Notes under the pieces: generated by a model
Told to the model about the DNA's origin: nothing
Seen by the model: the letters and a program-made list of their open reading frames with translations, nothing else
The model's database searches: none
Assembly: GCA_015064195.1 (NCBI GenBank)
Contig: SVSO01000096.1
Location: 1 to 9,962, forward strand
Length of the DNA stretch: 9,962 bases
DNA from: Oscillospiraceae bacterium
GTDB taxonomy: Bacteria > Bacillota_A > Clostridia > Oscillospirales > CAG-272
Reading direction: 5' to 3'
Position numbers and translations under genes: made by a program
Shown: one piece after another, positions 1 through 6,489 of the stretch
Position numbering within the stretch: the stretch's first letter is position 1
Layout: each line of letters starts with the position of its first letter

Positions 1-819
1 GGAAAAACTGTTCACACAGTTCAATCGCATGCTGGAAGAACGCGGCATCATCACTCACAAGGGCACAATTGTTGACGCAACGTTTGTGGATGCCCCTCGT
101 CAAAGAAACACCCGCGATGAAAACGAGCAGATTAAAGACGGCAAAATTCCCGAGGAATGGAAGAAAAAGCCTCACAAACTGGCTCAAAAAGACACCGATG
201 CCCGTTGGACGAAAAAGGGCAATGAAACGCATTTCGGCTACAAGGATCACGCCAAGGTCGATGCGGACAGCAAACTGGTTACGGATTATGCAGTCACTCC
301 CGCCAACGTACACGACAGCAATGAGTTTGAAGATTTCTTCACCGAAAAGGATGAAGCTGCGTATGCAGATAGTGCCTATGTTGGCAAGAAGCTGCCGAAG
401 CATGTCAAAAACGAGGTTTGTGAAAAAGGGTATCGCAATAAGCCGCTGACCGATGCGCAGAAAGAGAACAACCGCCGGAAATCCAAGATTCGCAGCCGAA
501 TCGAGCATGTTTTCGGTTTCATGACCATGTCCATGCGCGGATTGACTGTGCACACCATTGGGCTGCGCCGTGCGGCATTCAACATTGGGCTGACGAATCT
601 CGTGTACAACCTTTGTCGCTATTCTATTCTACTCTACAACGAAAGGGGCTTGCCAAGGGATAATTGTGCCCTTTTGCGGAAATCAGCCGCAATTCTGGGG
701 CTTACCACCCCATCTATATATGAAATTGGAGTTTGTTACGCGATTCGCCGCTTCTGTTTCATTTTTTTCGTCGTTGAATCGCAAAAAACTAACACAAGGA
801 ACTGATATTTAGAGGTTCC
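1..819 (+). mobile_element. IS5-family insertion sequence, right-hand part
   Basis: This is the 3' portion of an insertion sequence, identified by its transposase (see that entry). The left end is outside the window, so neither terminal inverted repeats nor a target duplication can be compared. The right boundary is inferred. A GGTTCC motif at 814-819, preceded by GGAAC at 798-802, is a plausible outer end, but the true edge could lie anywhere from 806 to about 871, where recognisable AraC-type coding sequence begins. The element sits directly upstream of a glycosidase operon and beside a truncated regulator gene, which suggests that it inserted into that regulator. The IS identity is solid; the exact end is not. 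Confidence 0.75.
2..805 (+). CDS. IS5-family DDE transposase, N-terminally cut by window edge
   Basis: The protein catalyses cut-and-paste movement of its own IS. The frame is open from base 2, and the residues before the first Met (EKLFTQFNR) fit the family, so the gene begins outside the window and the ATG at 29 is internal. The catalytic DDE triad is visible: Asp in IVDATF (74-76), Asp in YADSAYVG (368-370) and Glu in RIEHVFG (503-505), 45 residues after the second Asp. The block PRQRNTRDEN and the stretch KPHKLAQKDTDARW are typical of IS5 relatives. Family similarity ends near NLVYNLCRY (about 595-621). The remaining roughly 60 codons up to the stop at 803-805 look unlike a conserved domain and may be a read-through extension into the IS tail. 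All three catalytic residues are present, so the visible part could belong to an active enzyme. Confidence 0.88.
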   Translation, partial: EKLFTQFNRMLEERGIITHKGTIVDATFVDAPRQRNTRDENEQIKDGKIPEEWKKKPHKLAQKDTDARWTKKGNETHFGYKDHAKVDADSKLVTDYAVTPANVHDSNEFEDFFTEKDEAAYADSAYVGKKLPKHVKNEVCEKGYRNKPLTDAQKENNRRKSKIRSRIEHVFGFMTMSMRGLTVHTIGLRRAAFNIGLTNLVYNLCRYSILLYNERGLPRDNCALLRKSAAILGLTTPSIYEIGVCYAIRRFCFIFFVVESQKTNTRN

Positions 820-871
820 CATTTGTTAATTCCCGCAGTGCCATGCAGATGAGAATACCGCAGTACATTAA
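820..871. other. Junction between IS and regulator remnant
   Basis: This short stretch contains no gene. In the frame of the downstream AraC remnant it carries TAA stops at 827-829 and 869-871, so the remnant is not open through it. I see no convincing promoter here. It is either the non-coding tail of the IS or decayed regulator sequence. Its importance is that the upstream control region of the glycosidase operon should lie here or further upstream, and it has apparently been displaced by the IS. Confidence 0.5.
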
Positions 872-970
872 TCTCTGCAGACAACCATGCTCCGCGCCTT
901 CCGCGAGCAGTACGGCTGCACACCATCCGAAATGAAACGAGGCATCGGAGATGCCGACACCCAAGAATGA
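872..970 (+). pseudogene. 3' remnant of an AraC-family regulator gene
   Basis: The frame reads SLQTTMLRAFREQYG, then CTPSEMKRG, and ends in TGA at 968-970. This matches the end of the second helix-turn-helix of AraC/XylS regulators, whose consensus is roughly a small-residue patch, R-x-F, four residues, G-x-(S/T)-P-S-E. Only about 32 codons survive. The first HTH, the linker and the sensor domain are missing, and an in-frame TAA stands at 869-871. The IS-derived region immediately upstream is the obvious cause. The stop codon lies inside the ribosome binding region of the rhamnosidase gene, so this regulator was originally the first gene of the same operon. The short length is the main doubt. 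It is not a duplicate of the intact AraC gene at 5550-6320, whose C-terminus differs. Confidence 0.6.
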
Positions 971-977
971 GGTACCT

Positions 978-3140
978 ATGACAAACATCCTGCAATCCGC
1001 CGCATGGATCGGCTCCGGAGAGATCGGCGGTGCGCCGATCCTCTCCCGCCGCTTCACCGCCGCATCCGCATCCGCCGCATCGCTGACCATCACCGGACTC
1101 GGCTACTTTGAAGCATTCATCAACGGAAGGCCGGTCAGCACCGACCGCTTCGTGCCCGTCGTCACCGACTACGAGCCGCGCAGCTTTACGAAAATCACCT
1201 ACCCCTGCCGCGACCACTTCACGCACCGCATCTACGTTTACACCTACGATATAGCGCCGCTCCTGCATGACGGCGAGAATCTGCTGGAAATCCGGCTTGG
1301 CTGCGGCTGGTACTGGCAGCCTGAGCGTGTCGCGGAGGGCGAGATGTCCTACAGCGGCCATCTCAAAGCCATCTACGCATTGAATCTGGGCGGCGAAGTG
1401 CTCGTTTCCGACGGCAGCGAAACCTGGCGGGAGAGCGAGGTTCTCGAAAACAATCTCTTCCTCGGTGAGGTCATCGATGCCCGCTTCCACGATACCTGCG
1501 AAAAGCCGGTGCAGCGTTTCCCCTCCCCCGCATCCGAGCTGTCGGAGGCCATCGGCGTGCCTGACCGGCATATCCGCACCATCCTCCCGCGTGAGATCGG
1601 CAGCGTCGGCGGGAAGCGTATCTTCGACTGCGGCGAAAATATCTCCGGCGTGGTGCGCGTCACCACCTCCGCATCAGCAGGCAGCCGCATCACGCTCACC
1701 TTCGCGGAAAATCTCGGTGCGGACGGTGCGCTCGACCACGGCACCACCGGTCATAACTACCGCTGCACCTCCGGCCGCCCGCAGATTCAGAGCGACAGCT
1801 TCATCGCGGACGGCACCGCGCGTACCTTTGAGCCGCGCTTTGTCTGGCATTGCTTCCGCTATTTTGACGTGGAGGGCGAAATCGACGCAGCAGAAGTGCT
1901 GGTCATCCACAGCGATGTCCCCGTGACGGCAGAGTTTGACAGCGCATCCGAGGGCATGAACTATCTTTTCGACACCTATCTGCGCACGCAGCTTGACAAC
2001 ATGCACGGCAGCATCCCCTCCGACTGCCCGCACAGGGAGCGTCTGGGCTACACAGGCGACGGGCAGGCCTGCGCCGAAGCGGCCATGCTGCTGCTCGATT
2101 CCCGCGAATTCTACCGCAAATGGATCCGTGACATCCTCGACTGTCAGGATACCGAGCGAGGGCATGTGCAGCATACCGCGCCGTTCCAGGGTGGCGGAGG
2201 CGGTCCCGGCGGCTGGGGCTCGGCCATTGTCATTGTGCCGTACCGCTACTGGAAGGCCTTCGGCGACGCAGATATGCTCCGCATCTGCTGGGAGCCGATG
2301 AAAAAATGGCTCGGCTACCTCGATGCTTCCTTGGAGGATTCGCTCATCGTGCGTGAGGAAGCGGGCGGATGGTGCCTCGGCGACTGGGCATCCATGGACA
2401 AAATGGTGCTGCCCGAGCCGTTTGTCAACACAGTCTATTTCGTCAAATGTCTGCAGATGATGGCAGAGATCGCGCCGGTCATCGGGCATGCGGCGGAGAT
2501 ACCTGCGCTGCTCGAAAAGGCGGAACAGCTGAAAGCCGCCATCCGCGCGGCATATCGGGATGTGGACGGACATTATCTCGGCGGCGTACAGGGCGCGGAT
2601 GCCTTCGCGGCGTGGATTTCGCTGGATGAAGCTGAAACTGCACGGCTCGCGGCAGAGCGGTATGCAGAGCTGGCATGCTTTGACACCGGCTTCCTCTGCG
2701 CGGATATCCTGCCGGAGGTGCTGCTCTCGCACGGCTATGCAGACGCAGCGTTTACGCTGTTTGACGGCGACAAGCCGGGCACCTTCCTCGCCTTAAAGCG
2801 GCGGGGCTTCACCACCATTCCCGAATACATGCACGGTCGAAACTCCCATTGCCACCCTATGTTTGGAGGCTGCACGCGGCATCTTCTACAAGGCTTCCTC
2901 GGCATCACACAGGAGGCGGGCAGCGCCGGCTATGCGAAAATCCTCATCGCGCCAAAGCTGCCGGAGGGGCTGGCATATGCACGCGGAAGCGTGATTGCCG
3001 CAGCCGGCAAAATCGCCGTATCGTGGCACCGGGAGCCGGATGGTATACATTTTGAAATTGAGCTGCCGAAGGCGGCGCAGTTTGTCTGCGGAAGCGACAG
3101 CCGGACGCTCGCCGCCGGTATCAACAAATTTGTGATTTAA
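978..3140 (+). CDS. Alpha-L-rhamnosidase, GH78 family
   Basis: The 720-residue enzyme should hydrolyse terminal alpha-L-rhamnose by the inverting mechanism of GH78. The ATG at 978 was chosen because GAGG at 969-972 sits 5 nt upstream; an in-frame ATG at 951 lies inside the preceding reading frame and lacks such a site. The N-terminal part (about residues 10-320) is beta-sandwich-like, with LTITGLGYFEAFINGR and GCGWYWQP typical of the rhamnosidase N domains. The (alpha/alpha)6 catalytic part contains DCPHRERLGYTGD. Its D349, E354 and D361 correspond to the conserved acidic residues of GH78, with E354 as the probable general acid. E616 in TTIPEYMHGR is the probable partner of the catalytic base. 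GWGSAIVIVPYRYW is also characteristic. A small beta-sandwich follows at the C-terminus. There is no signal peptide or membrane segment, so the enzyme probably acts in the cytoplasm on imported oligosaccharide. Its length is at the short end for bacterial GH78. Family assignment is firm; the exact linkage is not known. Confidence 0.9.
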   Translation: MTNILQSAAWIGSGEIGGAPILSRRFTAASASAASLTITGLGYFEAFINGRPVSTDRFVPVVTDYEPRSFTKITYPCRDHFTHRIYVYTYDIAPLLHDGENLLEIRLGCGWYWQPERVAEGEMSYSGHLKAIYALNLGGEVLVSDGSETWRESEVLENNLFLGEVIDARFHDTCEKPVQRFPSPASELSEAIGVPDRHIRTILPREIGSVGGKRIFDCGENISGVVRVTTSASAGSRITLTFAENLGADGALDHGTTGHNYRCTSGRPQIQSDSFIADGTARTFEPRFVWHCFRYFDVEGEIDAAEVLVIHSDVPVTAEFDSASEGMNYLFDTYLRTQLDNMHGSIPSDCPHRERLGYTGDGQACAEAAMLLLDSREFYRKWIRDILDCQDTERGHVQHTAPFQGGGGGPGGWGSAIVIVPYRYWKAFGDADMLRICWEPMKKWLGYLDASLEDSLIVREEAGGWCLGDWASMDKMVLPEPFVNTVYFVKCLQMMAEIAPVIGHAAEIPALLEKAEQLKAAIRAAYRDVDGHYLGGVQGADAFAAWISLDEAETARLAAERYAELACFDTGFLCADILPEVLLSHGYADAAFTLFDGDKPGTFLALKRRGFTTIPEYMHGRNSHCHPMFGGCTRHLLQGFLGITQEAGSAGYAKILIAPKLPEGLAYARGSVIAAAGKIAVSWHREPDGIHFEIELPKAAQFVCGSDSRTLAAGINKFVI

Positions 3141-3156
3141 TTTTTGGAGGCGCACG

Positions 3157-5346
3157 ATGAATATTAGAAAAACCATGGAGAATATACCGGTGCTCCGCAT
3201 CGATCCCACCGACTACGCCGATCCTCTCTTCGGTGTCGGTAGTGCCACATCGGCGGGGCCCACATTGCCCGCAGGCTCCATCCATCCCAGCCCCGAAACG
3301 CTGGAGAAGGACTGCGGCGGCTACTTGCGGGAGCAGCCCATCGTAGGCTTTGGTCAGACCTATATATCTGGTGCCGGCGGTACCAAGTGTTATGGCAACT
3401 ATTTGCTTGCCCCGATGCTGGACGATATCGAGCCCGACCATTCAAAACGCGCCTCCTTCGCCGTCAACGGCAGCGAAAAGGCAGCGTGCTATGAATATCG
3501 GGTCAAGCTGGAAAACGGCATTGCAGCTAAAGTAACACCCGCCCACAATGCGGCGATTTATACCTTCTCCTACCCTGCCGGCAGGGAAGCTGTGCTTCTG
3601 CTTGACATCGCACACAAGCTGGATATGGATGCCTGCATGAAGGAGGGGACCGTCACCGTGGATCCCCAAAAGCGCACATTTTGCGGCGGCGGTCTGTATT
3701 CCGGCAACTGGAACATGATCGACTGGAACATGTACTTTGCCATGGAATTTGACACAGTACCAACGGAAATCGGCTGTCTGAGTGGCGGGCAGCTTACCGT
3801 ACTGGACAGCGGCAGTCCTGTCACAATCGATGCGCAAAGTCTGCAGCGATTCGGTGTATACATCCGCTTCGGCGCGAATGCTCCGACGGTGAATGTCAAA
3901 ATCGCTGTCTCCTTTGTCAGCGAGGAAAGAGCCAAGGAATTTCTGCATGTGCAGATTCCGGCATTTGATTACGATGCGGTACGCGATGCCGCACAGGAAG
4001 CGTGGCGCAATACCCTCGGTGTCATTGAACTGCATACTGCCGATACCGCACTTCTCCGCCGCTTTTATACCGCGATGTATCATATGAATATCCAGCCCCG
4101 CGATCGTACCGGCGATCACGGTCTGTGGGACGATTTTCATACTGTCTGGGACACATGGAAAACGGTATTCCCTATGTATGCGTTGCTTTATCCGCAGAAA
4201 ATGGGTTCTGTCATCGATTCCTTTATCGACCGCGCTCACCGCAATGCTGCGGACGGCGACGGTATTGTCGTTGCGGATGAATTCATGACTGCCAAGGAAT
4301 TTGCGGCTGGACAGGGCGGCAACGATGTGGAGAACGCCATTGCAGATGCCTTCCTCAAGGGGGTGCAGCTACATCGACACACATGGGAAGAGGCTTATGC
4401 CGTGCTGCTGGAAAGTGCAGAGAAAATGCGCTCCCCCGAATATGTCTCGCAGGGCTTTGCCACGGAAAATGCCGTTACCGTCACGGGAAGGCCGTACACA
4501 TGGCGCTTCAAGCCCGCTGCTGCTACCATGGGCTTTGCTTTCAACGATAAAGCTATTGCAGCGGTTGCCAAGGAGCTCGGCACCAAGGCGGAGTATGAAA
4601 AATACAGTCGTCGTTCCGCCAACTGGCTGCATGTCTGGAATTCGGAGAATGAGAGCGAAGGCTTCCGCGGCTTCCCACAGAATCCCCGTGCCGATGGCAG
4701 CTTTGATGAGGGCTTTGACGCGCACGGCGGTTACAATTCCCACTTCTACGAAGCAACGGGATGGGACGCTTCCTACATCAATTATAATGATGTGCCCCGT
4801 CTGGTGGAGGTGATGGGCGGTGCGAGAACCTTCACCGAGCGGCTGGTCTGGGCGTGCGAGCACAGCGTCAACTATTTCAACGATGATCATGGCAAGGAGG
4901 GCTATCTCAACTTTACCAACGAACCGTCCTTCCATATTCCGTGGCTCTTCTGTACTGATGAGATCCGCCGCCCCGATCTTGCAGCCAAGGTTATCGACAG
5001 CATCATCAAACGTTTCTCAAAGCAGAACGACTATCCCGGCGACGAAGATAACGGCGGTATGTCATCCTATTACGTTTTCCTCATGTGCGGCATTTTCCCT
5101 TACGCCACAACGGAGAATTACTATCTTCACGGCACTCGACTTGAGGAAATCGTTTTCCATCTGGGCAATGGCAGGGAGCTGCGCATCACCGGCGAGAATG
5201 TCGGAGACGGCAATATTTATGTGCAGTCCGCCGTATGGCACGGTGAGCCGCTGAATCGGTGCCGTTTGACACACAGAGAACTTATTGAAGGCGGCGAGCT
5301 CCATTTTGTCATGGGTGCCGAGCCGTCTGATTGGGCAACCCACTAA
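3157..5346 (+). CDS. Alpha-mannosidase, GH92 family
   Basis: The 729-residue protein matches GH92, a family of calcium-dependent, inverting exo-alpha-mannosidases acting on alpha-1,2/1,3/1,4/1,6-linked mannose. The start at 3157 has GGAGG at 3146-3150 with a 6-nt spacer, and the gene follows the rhamnosidase stop by 16 bp, so the two are co-transcribed. The N-terminal half (to about residue 270) is the beta-sandwich domain with VGFGQTYISGAG. The helical catalytic half carries VWDTWKTVFP (W331, D332), FYEATGWDASY with E532 as the likely general acid, NEPSFHIPWLF (N588-E589), and PGDEDNGGMSSYYVF around 627-641, whose D629 and D631 are candidates for base and metal contacts. In this last motif the usual PGNDDCGQMSAWYVF form is altered at several places, so this is a divergent member and specificity could differ. 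No signal peptide is visible, which is unusual because many GH92 enzymes are exported; it fits a cytoplasmic role after import. Confidence 0.87.
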   Translation: MNIRKTMENIPVLRIDPTDYADPLFGVGSATSAGPTLPAGSIHPSPETLEKDCGGYLREQPIVGFGQTYISGAGGTKCYGNYLLAPMLDDIEPDHSKRASFAVNGSEKAACYEYRVKLENGIAAKVTPAHNAAIYTFSYPAGREAVLLLDIAHKLDMDACMKEGTVTVDPQKRTFCGGGLYSGNWNMIDWNMYFAMEFDTVPTEIGCLSGGQLTVLDSGSPVTIDAQSLQRFGVYIRFGANAPTVNVKIAVSFVSEERAKEFLHVQIPAFDYDAVRDAAQEAWRNTLGVIELHTADTALLRRFYTAMYHMNIQPRDRTGDHGLWDDFHTVWDTWKTVFPMYALLYPQKMGSVIDSFIDRAHRNAADGDGIVVADEFMTAKEFAAGQGGNDVENAIADAFLKGVQLHRHTWEEAYAVLLESAEKMRSPEYVSQGFATENAVTVTGRPYTWRFKPAAATMGFAFNDKAIAAVAKELGTKAEYEKYSRRSANWLHVWNSENESEGFRGFPQNPRADGSFDEGFDAHGGYNSHFYEATGWDASYINYNDVPRLVEVMGGARTFTERLVWACEHSVNYFNDDHGKEGYLNFTNEPSFHIPWLFCTDEIRRPDLAAKVIDSIIKRFSKQNDYPGDEDNGGMSSYYVFLMCGIFPYATTENYYLHGTRLEEIVFHLGNGRELRITGENVGDGNIYVQSAVWHGEPLNRCRLTHRELIEGGELHFVMGAEPSDWATH

Positions 5347-5350
5347 CCAT

Positions 5351-5412
5351 AAAATAATTACTCCCTTTGGCATCCGCGCAGCTGCACGGATGCCAAAGGG
5401 AGTAATTATTTT
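5351..5412. terminator. Bidirectional intrinsic terminator, 26-bp perfect stem
   Basis: The arms 5351-5376 and 5387-5412 are exact reverse complements and enclose the 10-nt loop CGCAGCTGCA, which itself contains a small palindrome. The outer part is A-rich on the left and T-rich on the right, with a GC-richer core (CTCCCTTTGGCATCCG), so transcripts from either strand would form a hairpin ending in a U-rich run. It lies 4 nt after the GH92 stop and 9 nt beyond the stop of the small minus-strand ORF, exactly between two convergent transcription units. A terminator serving both is the natural reading. Confidence 0.88.
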
Positions 5413-5421
5413 GCCAATGAA

Positions 5422-5553
5422 TCAGACCCGGATAAGCGTATTCAGTGTGCGATCTGTCAGCGTAATGGTTACTGCCGAGCTTATCGGCGCGACCCGTTCA
5501 ATTTTACTTTTGGTACACAGGCAATGCTTGATGGGATCCAAATTCCAGCTCAT
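5422..5553 (-). CDS. Small ORF overlapping the araC stop, 43 residues, doubtful
   Basis: An ATG at 5553-5551 overlaps the stop of the AraC gene as ATGA, the classic arrangement for translational coupling. An AAGG lies about 7 nt upstream of that ATG. The frame runs 43 codons (MSWNLDPIKHCLC ... TLIRV) and ends 9 nt before the bidirectional terminator, so it would be the last cistron of the araC transcript. The product is hydrophilic at the start with a threonine-rich end (VTITLTDRTLN); I recognise no domain, membrane segment or signal. The frame is also open for a further stretch upstream inside araC, so it could be the tail of an older gene or chance. No function is proposed. Confidence 0.25.
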   Translation of the reverse strand: MSWNLDPIKHCLCTKSKIERVAPISSAVTITLTDRTLNTLIRV

Positions 5554-6320
5554 AAGCAAGCCTTCGCCTGGAGTCGGTACCTTGACGGTGGGAGACCGAC
5601 TTCCTCTTTGAACAAGCGGCTGAAATAGTATTGATCCTCAAAACCCACATCACGAGAGACTTTGGATACCGGAAGATTTGAGCTGGTGAGCAGAATTTTC
5701 GCCTTCTCAAGGCGAAGGTGGATCATATACCGCTTGGGCGATATACCAACGACCGCTGAAAACATGCGCCGCAGCATCACTTCGGACTTGTCGGTAAGTT
5801 CTGCAAGTTTAGCGATTGAAAAATCCATCTCGGTGTAGTGCTCCAGCAGACAGTCAAGTACCATGGAGTAGTCCGATGCGACGCGGCGGTAGGGCGTGCT
5901 GCGGCAGCGGATGGCTTCGGCAAGGATGCGGTACAGGCAGGATAACGAAACTGCACGGCGGCATGGTCCCTGCTTCAACCATTCCCTTTGAAGCAGTTCA
6001 AACAGATTCACAAGTCCCGGCTGTGGATGGTGGAAGGAGGTACTGGCGGGAAGTACATCATCGCCGGAAAAATCAAAATTCACGCACAGGAGGTCTGTCG
6101 GTGATGTGACGTGGATGTGATAGGCGCTGCCCTTGGCGAGGTAAATAAGCCCACCGGCTGAAACGGAAAAGGAGCTGTTTTTAAAAATATACTTTGCGCT
6201 CCCCGTTATGTAATAGGCAAAACAGGAGCTTTGCCGTCCGATTTCGGGCTTCATTCGGGTATCAGGCTGAAAATGGCAAGTGAACACGCGATAGATTTCG
6301 CTGATTGTCAGATTTTCCAT
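5550..6320 (-). CDS. AraC/XylS-family transcriptional regulator
   Basis: This 256-residue protein is a probable sugar-responsive DNA-binding regulator. The N-terminal part (about residues 20-90) has the pattern of a cupin-like sensor domain, including FAYYITGSAKYIF and GGLIYLAKGSAYHI. The C-terminal 100 residues hold the paired helix-turn-helix: FSIAKLAELTDKSEVMLRRMF (about 167-187), then VSKVSRDVGFEDQYYF and SRLFKEEVGLPPSRYR (about 218-248), the classic AraC signature. The ATG at 6320 is preferred. AGAGG at 6329-6333 is 8 nt upstream and a good promoter ends at 6342, whereas the longer start at 6371 would place the -35 element within the coding sequence. It is divergent from the glycyl-radical enzyme gene, from which 169 bp separate it, so it most likely regulates that operon and possibly itself. 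The inducer is unknown; rhamnose or mannose derivatives are reasonable guesses from the neighbours. Confidence 0.9.
   Translation of the reverse strand: MENLTISEIYRVFTCHFQPDTRMKPEIGRQSSCFAYYITGSAKYIFKNSSFSVSAGGLIYLAKGSAYHIHVTSPTDLLCVNFDFSGDDVLPASTSFHHPQPGLVNLFELLQREWLKQGPCRRAVSLSCLYRILAEAIRCRSTPYRRVASDYSMVLDCLLEHYTEMDFSIAKLAELTDKSEVMLRRMFSAVVGISPKRYMIHLRLEKAKILLTSSNLPVSKVSRDVGFEDQYYFSRLFKEEVGLPPSRYRLQAKACL
5814..5834 (+). repeat. Near-repeat copy A, inside the araC coding region
   Basis: This is the partner of the 6400-6420 segment. It lies within the start of the first helix-turn-helix of the regulator, encoding TEMDFSI on the minus strand, a segment often conserved in AraC proteins. Coding constraint therefore explains its sequence here. 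The unexplained part is the copy in the intergenic region. Differences are at the fourth base (T versus C) and the nineteenth (G versus T). Confidence 0.45.
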
Positions 6321-6341
6321 GGTATCATCCTCTCTGATAGC

Positions 6342-6370
6342 ATTATACCATATTTGGCGGCAATTGTCCA
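6342..6370 (-). promoter_or_regulatory. Sigma-70 promoter of the araC gene
   Basis: Read on the minus strand, TGGACA (6370-6365) and a perfect TATAAT (6347-6342) are separated by 17 bp, the optimal spacing. The expected transcription start falls near 6335, only about 15 nt before the start codon, leaving a short leader containing AGAGG. This promoter is the main reason for rejecting the longer AraC start at 6371. Confidence 0.75.
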
Positions 6371-6399
6371 TAGAAACTGTGAATAAAAGGCAGATTGTT

Positions 6400-6420
6400 G
6401 ATCGAAAAATCCATCTCTGT
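6400..6420 (+). repeat. Near-repeat copy B, upstream of the radical-enzyme promoter
   Basis: These 21 bases match 5814-5834 at 19 of 21 positions in the same orientation, sharing the identical core GAAAAATCCATCTC. The copy ends 12 bp upstream of the proposed -35 element and is centred roughly 57 bp upstream of the expected transcription start, which is where AraC-type activators usually bind. It could be an operator. Alternatively it could be a decayed fragment of an AraC-like gene, because on the minus strand both copies can be read as TEMDFSI. Confidence 0.45.
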
Positions 6421-6432
6421 CAGTTTTGTTAA

Positions 6433-6460
6433 TTTACTTTTTCTCCAACTTTGCTATAAT
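6433..6460 (+). promoter_or_regulatory. Probable promoter of the glycyl-radical enzyme operon
   Basis: A perfect TATAAT at 6455-6460 is preceded after 16 bp by TTTACT (6433-6438), which matches the -35 consensus at four of six positions. The weak -35 with a good -10 is typical of an activator-dependent promoter, and this agrees with the divergent AraC gene. The expected start is near 6467, giving a leader of about 23 nt with GAGGTGA at 6478-6484 as ribosome binding site. Confidence 0.6.
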
Positions 6461-6489
6461 AATTAAAAATAAAGTATGAGGTGAATTTC

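Larger units (their letters stand above)
6321..6489. promoter_or_regulatory. Divergent control region between araC and radical-enzyme genes
   Basis: The 169-bp AT-rich interval holds both outward promoters, the two ribosome binding sites and the near-repeat copy at 6400-6420. No ORF with credible start signals is present. A minus-strand stop-to-stop frame of about 36 codons covers the repeat and can be read TEMDFSINNLPF, vaguely like the AraC HTH, but without start signals. No riboswitch-like fold was recognised by eye. Confidence 0.6.

Noticed and set aside
713..815. Possible outward promoter at the IS right end (TTGAAT near 774 and AT-rich boxes)
   Set aside because: No -10 box lies at an acceptable distance; spacing to GATATT is about 24 bp.
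951..977. Earlier in-frame ATG for the rhamnosidase at 951
   Set aside because: It lies inside the preceding AraC remnant frame with no good ribosome binding site, while ATG 978 has GAGG five bases upstream and gives a typical GH78 N-terminus.
2185..2220. Glycine-rich stretch in the rhamnosidase resembling a low-complexity insert
   Set aside because: The region aligns with the ordinary GH78 loop before GWG-x-A-x-VIVP; only slightly glycine-richer than usual.
1674..2732. Long minus-strand open frame (352 codons) opposite the rhamnosidase
   Set aside because: It is a GC-rich shadow of a firmly identified GH78 gene, with no recognisable domain and no ribosome binding site that I could see.
3442..4239. 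Minus-strand open frame opposite the GH92 gene
   Set aside because: It is antisense to a clear GH92 coding region and has no recognisable domain.
6323..6339. Small hairpin TATCA/TGATA with the araC ribosome binding site in its loop
   Set aside because: A 5-bp stem with AT pairs is too weak and too likely by chance to claim as a regulatory structure.
6321..6371. Longer AraC start at 6371 (17 extra residues)
   Set aside because: The extra codons cover the -35 and -10 boxes of the promoter; ATG 6320 has its own AGAGG site and is downstream of the promoter.
6481..6489. GTG start of the radical enzyme at 6481
   Set aside because: The GTG is part of the ribosome binding site GAGGTGA serving the ATG at 6490.
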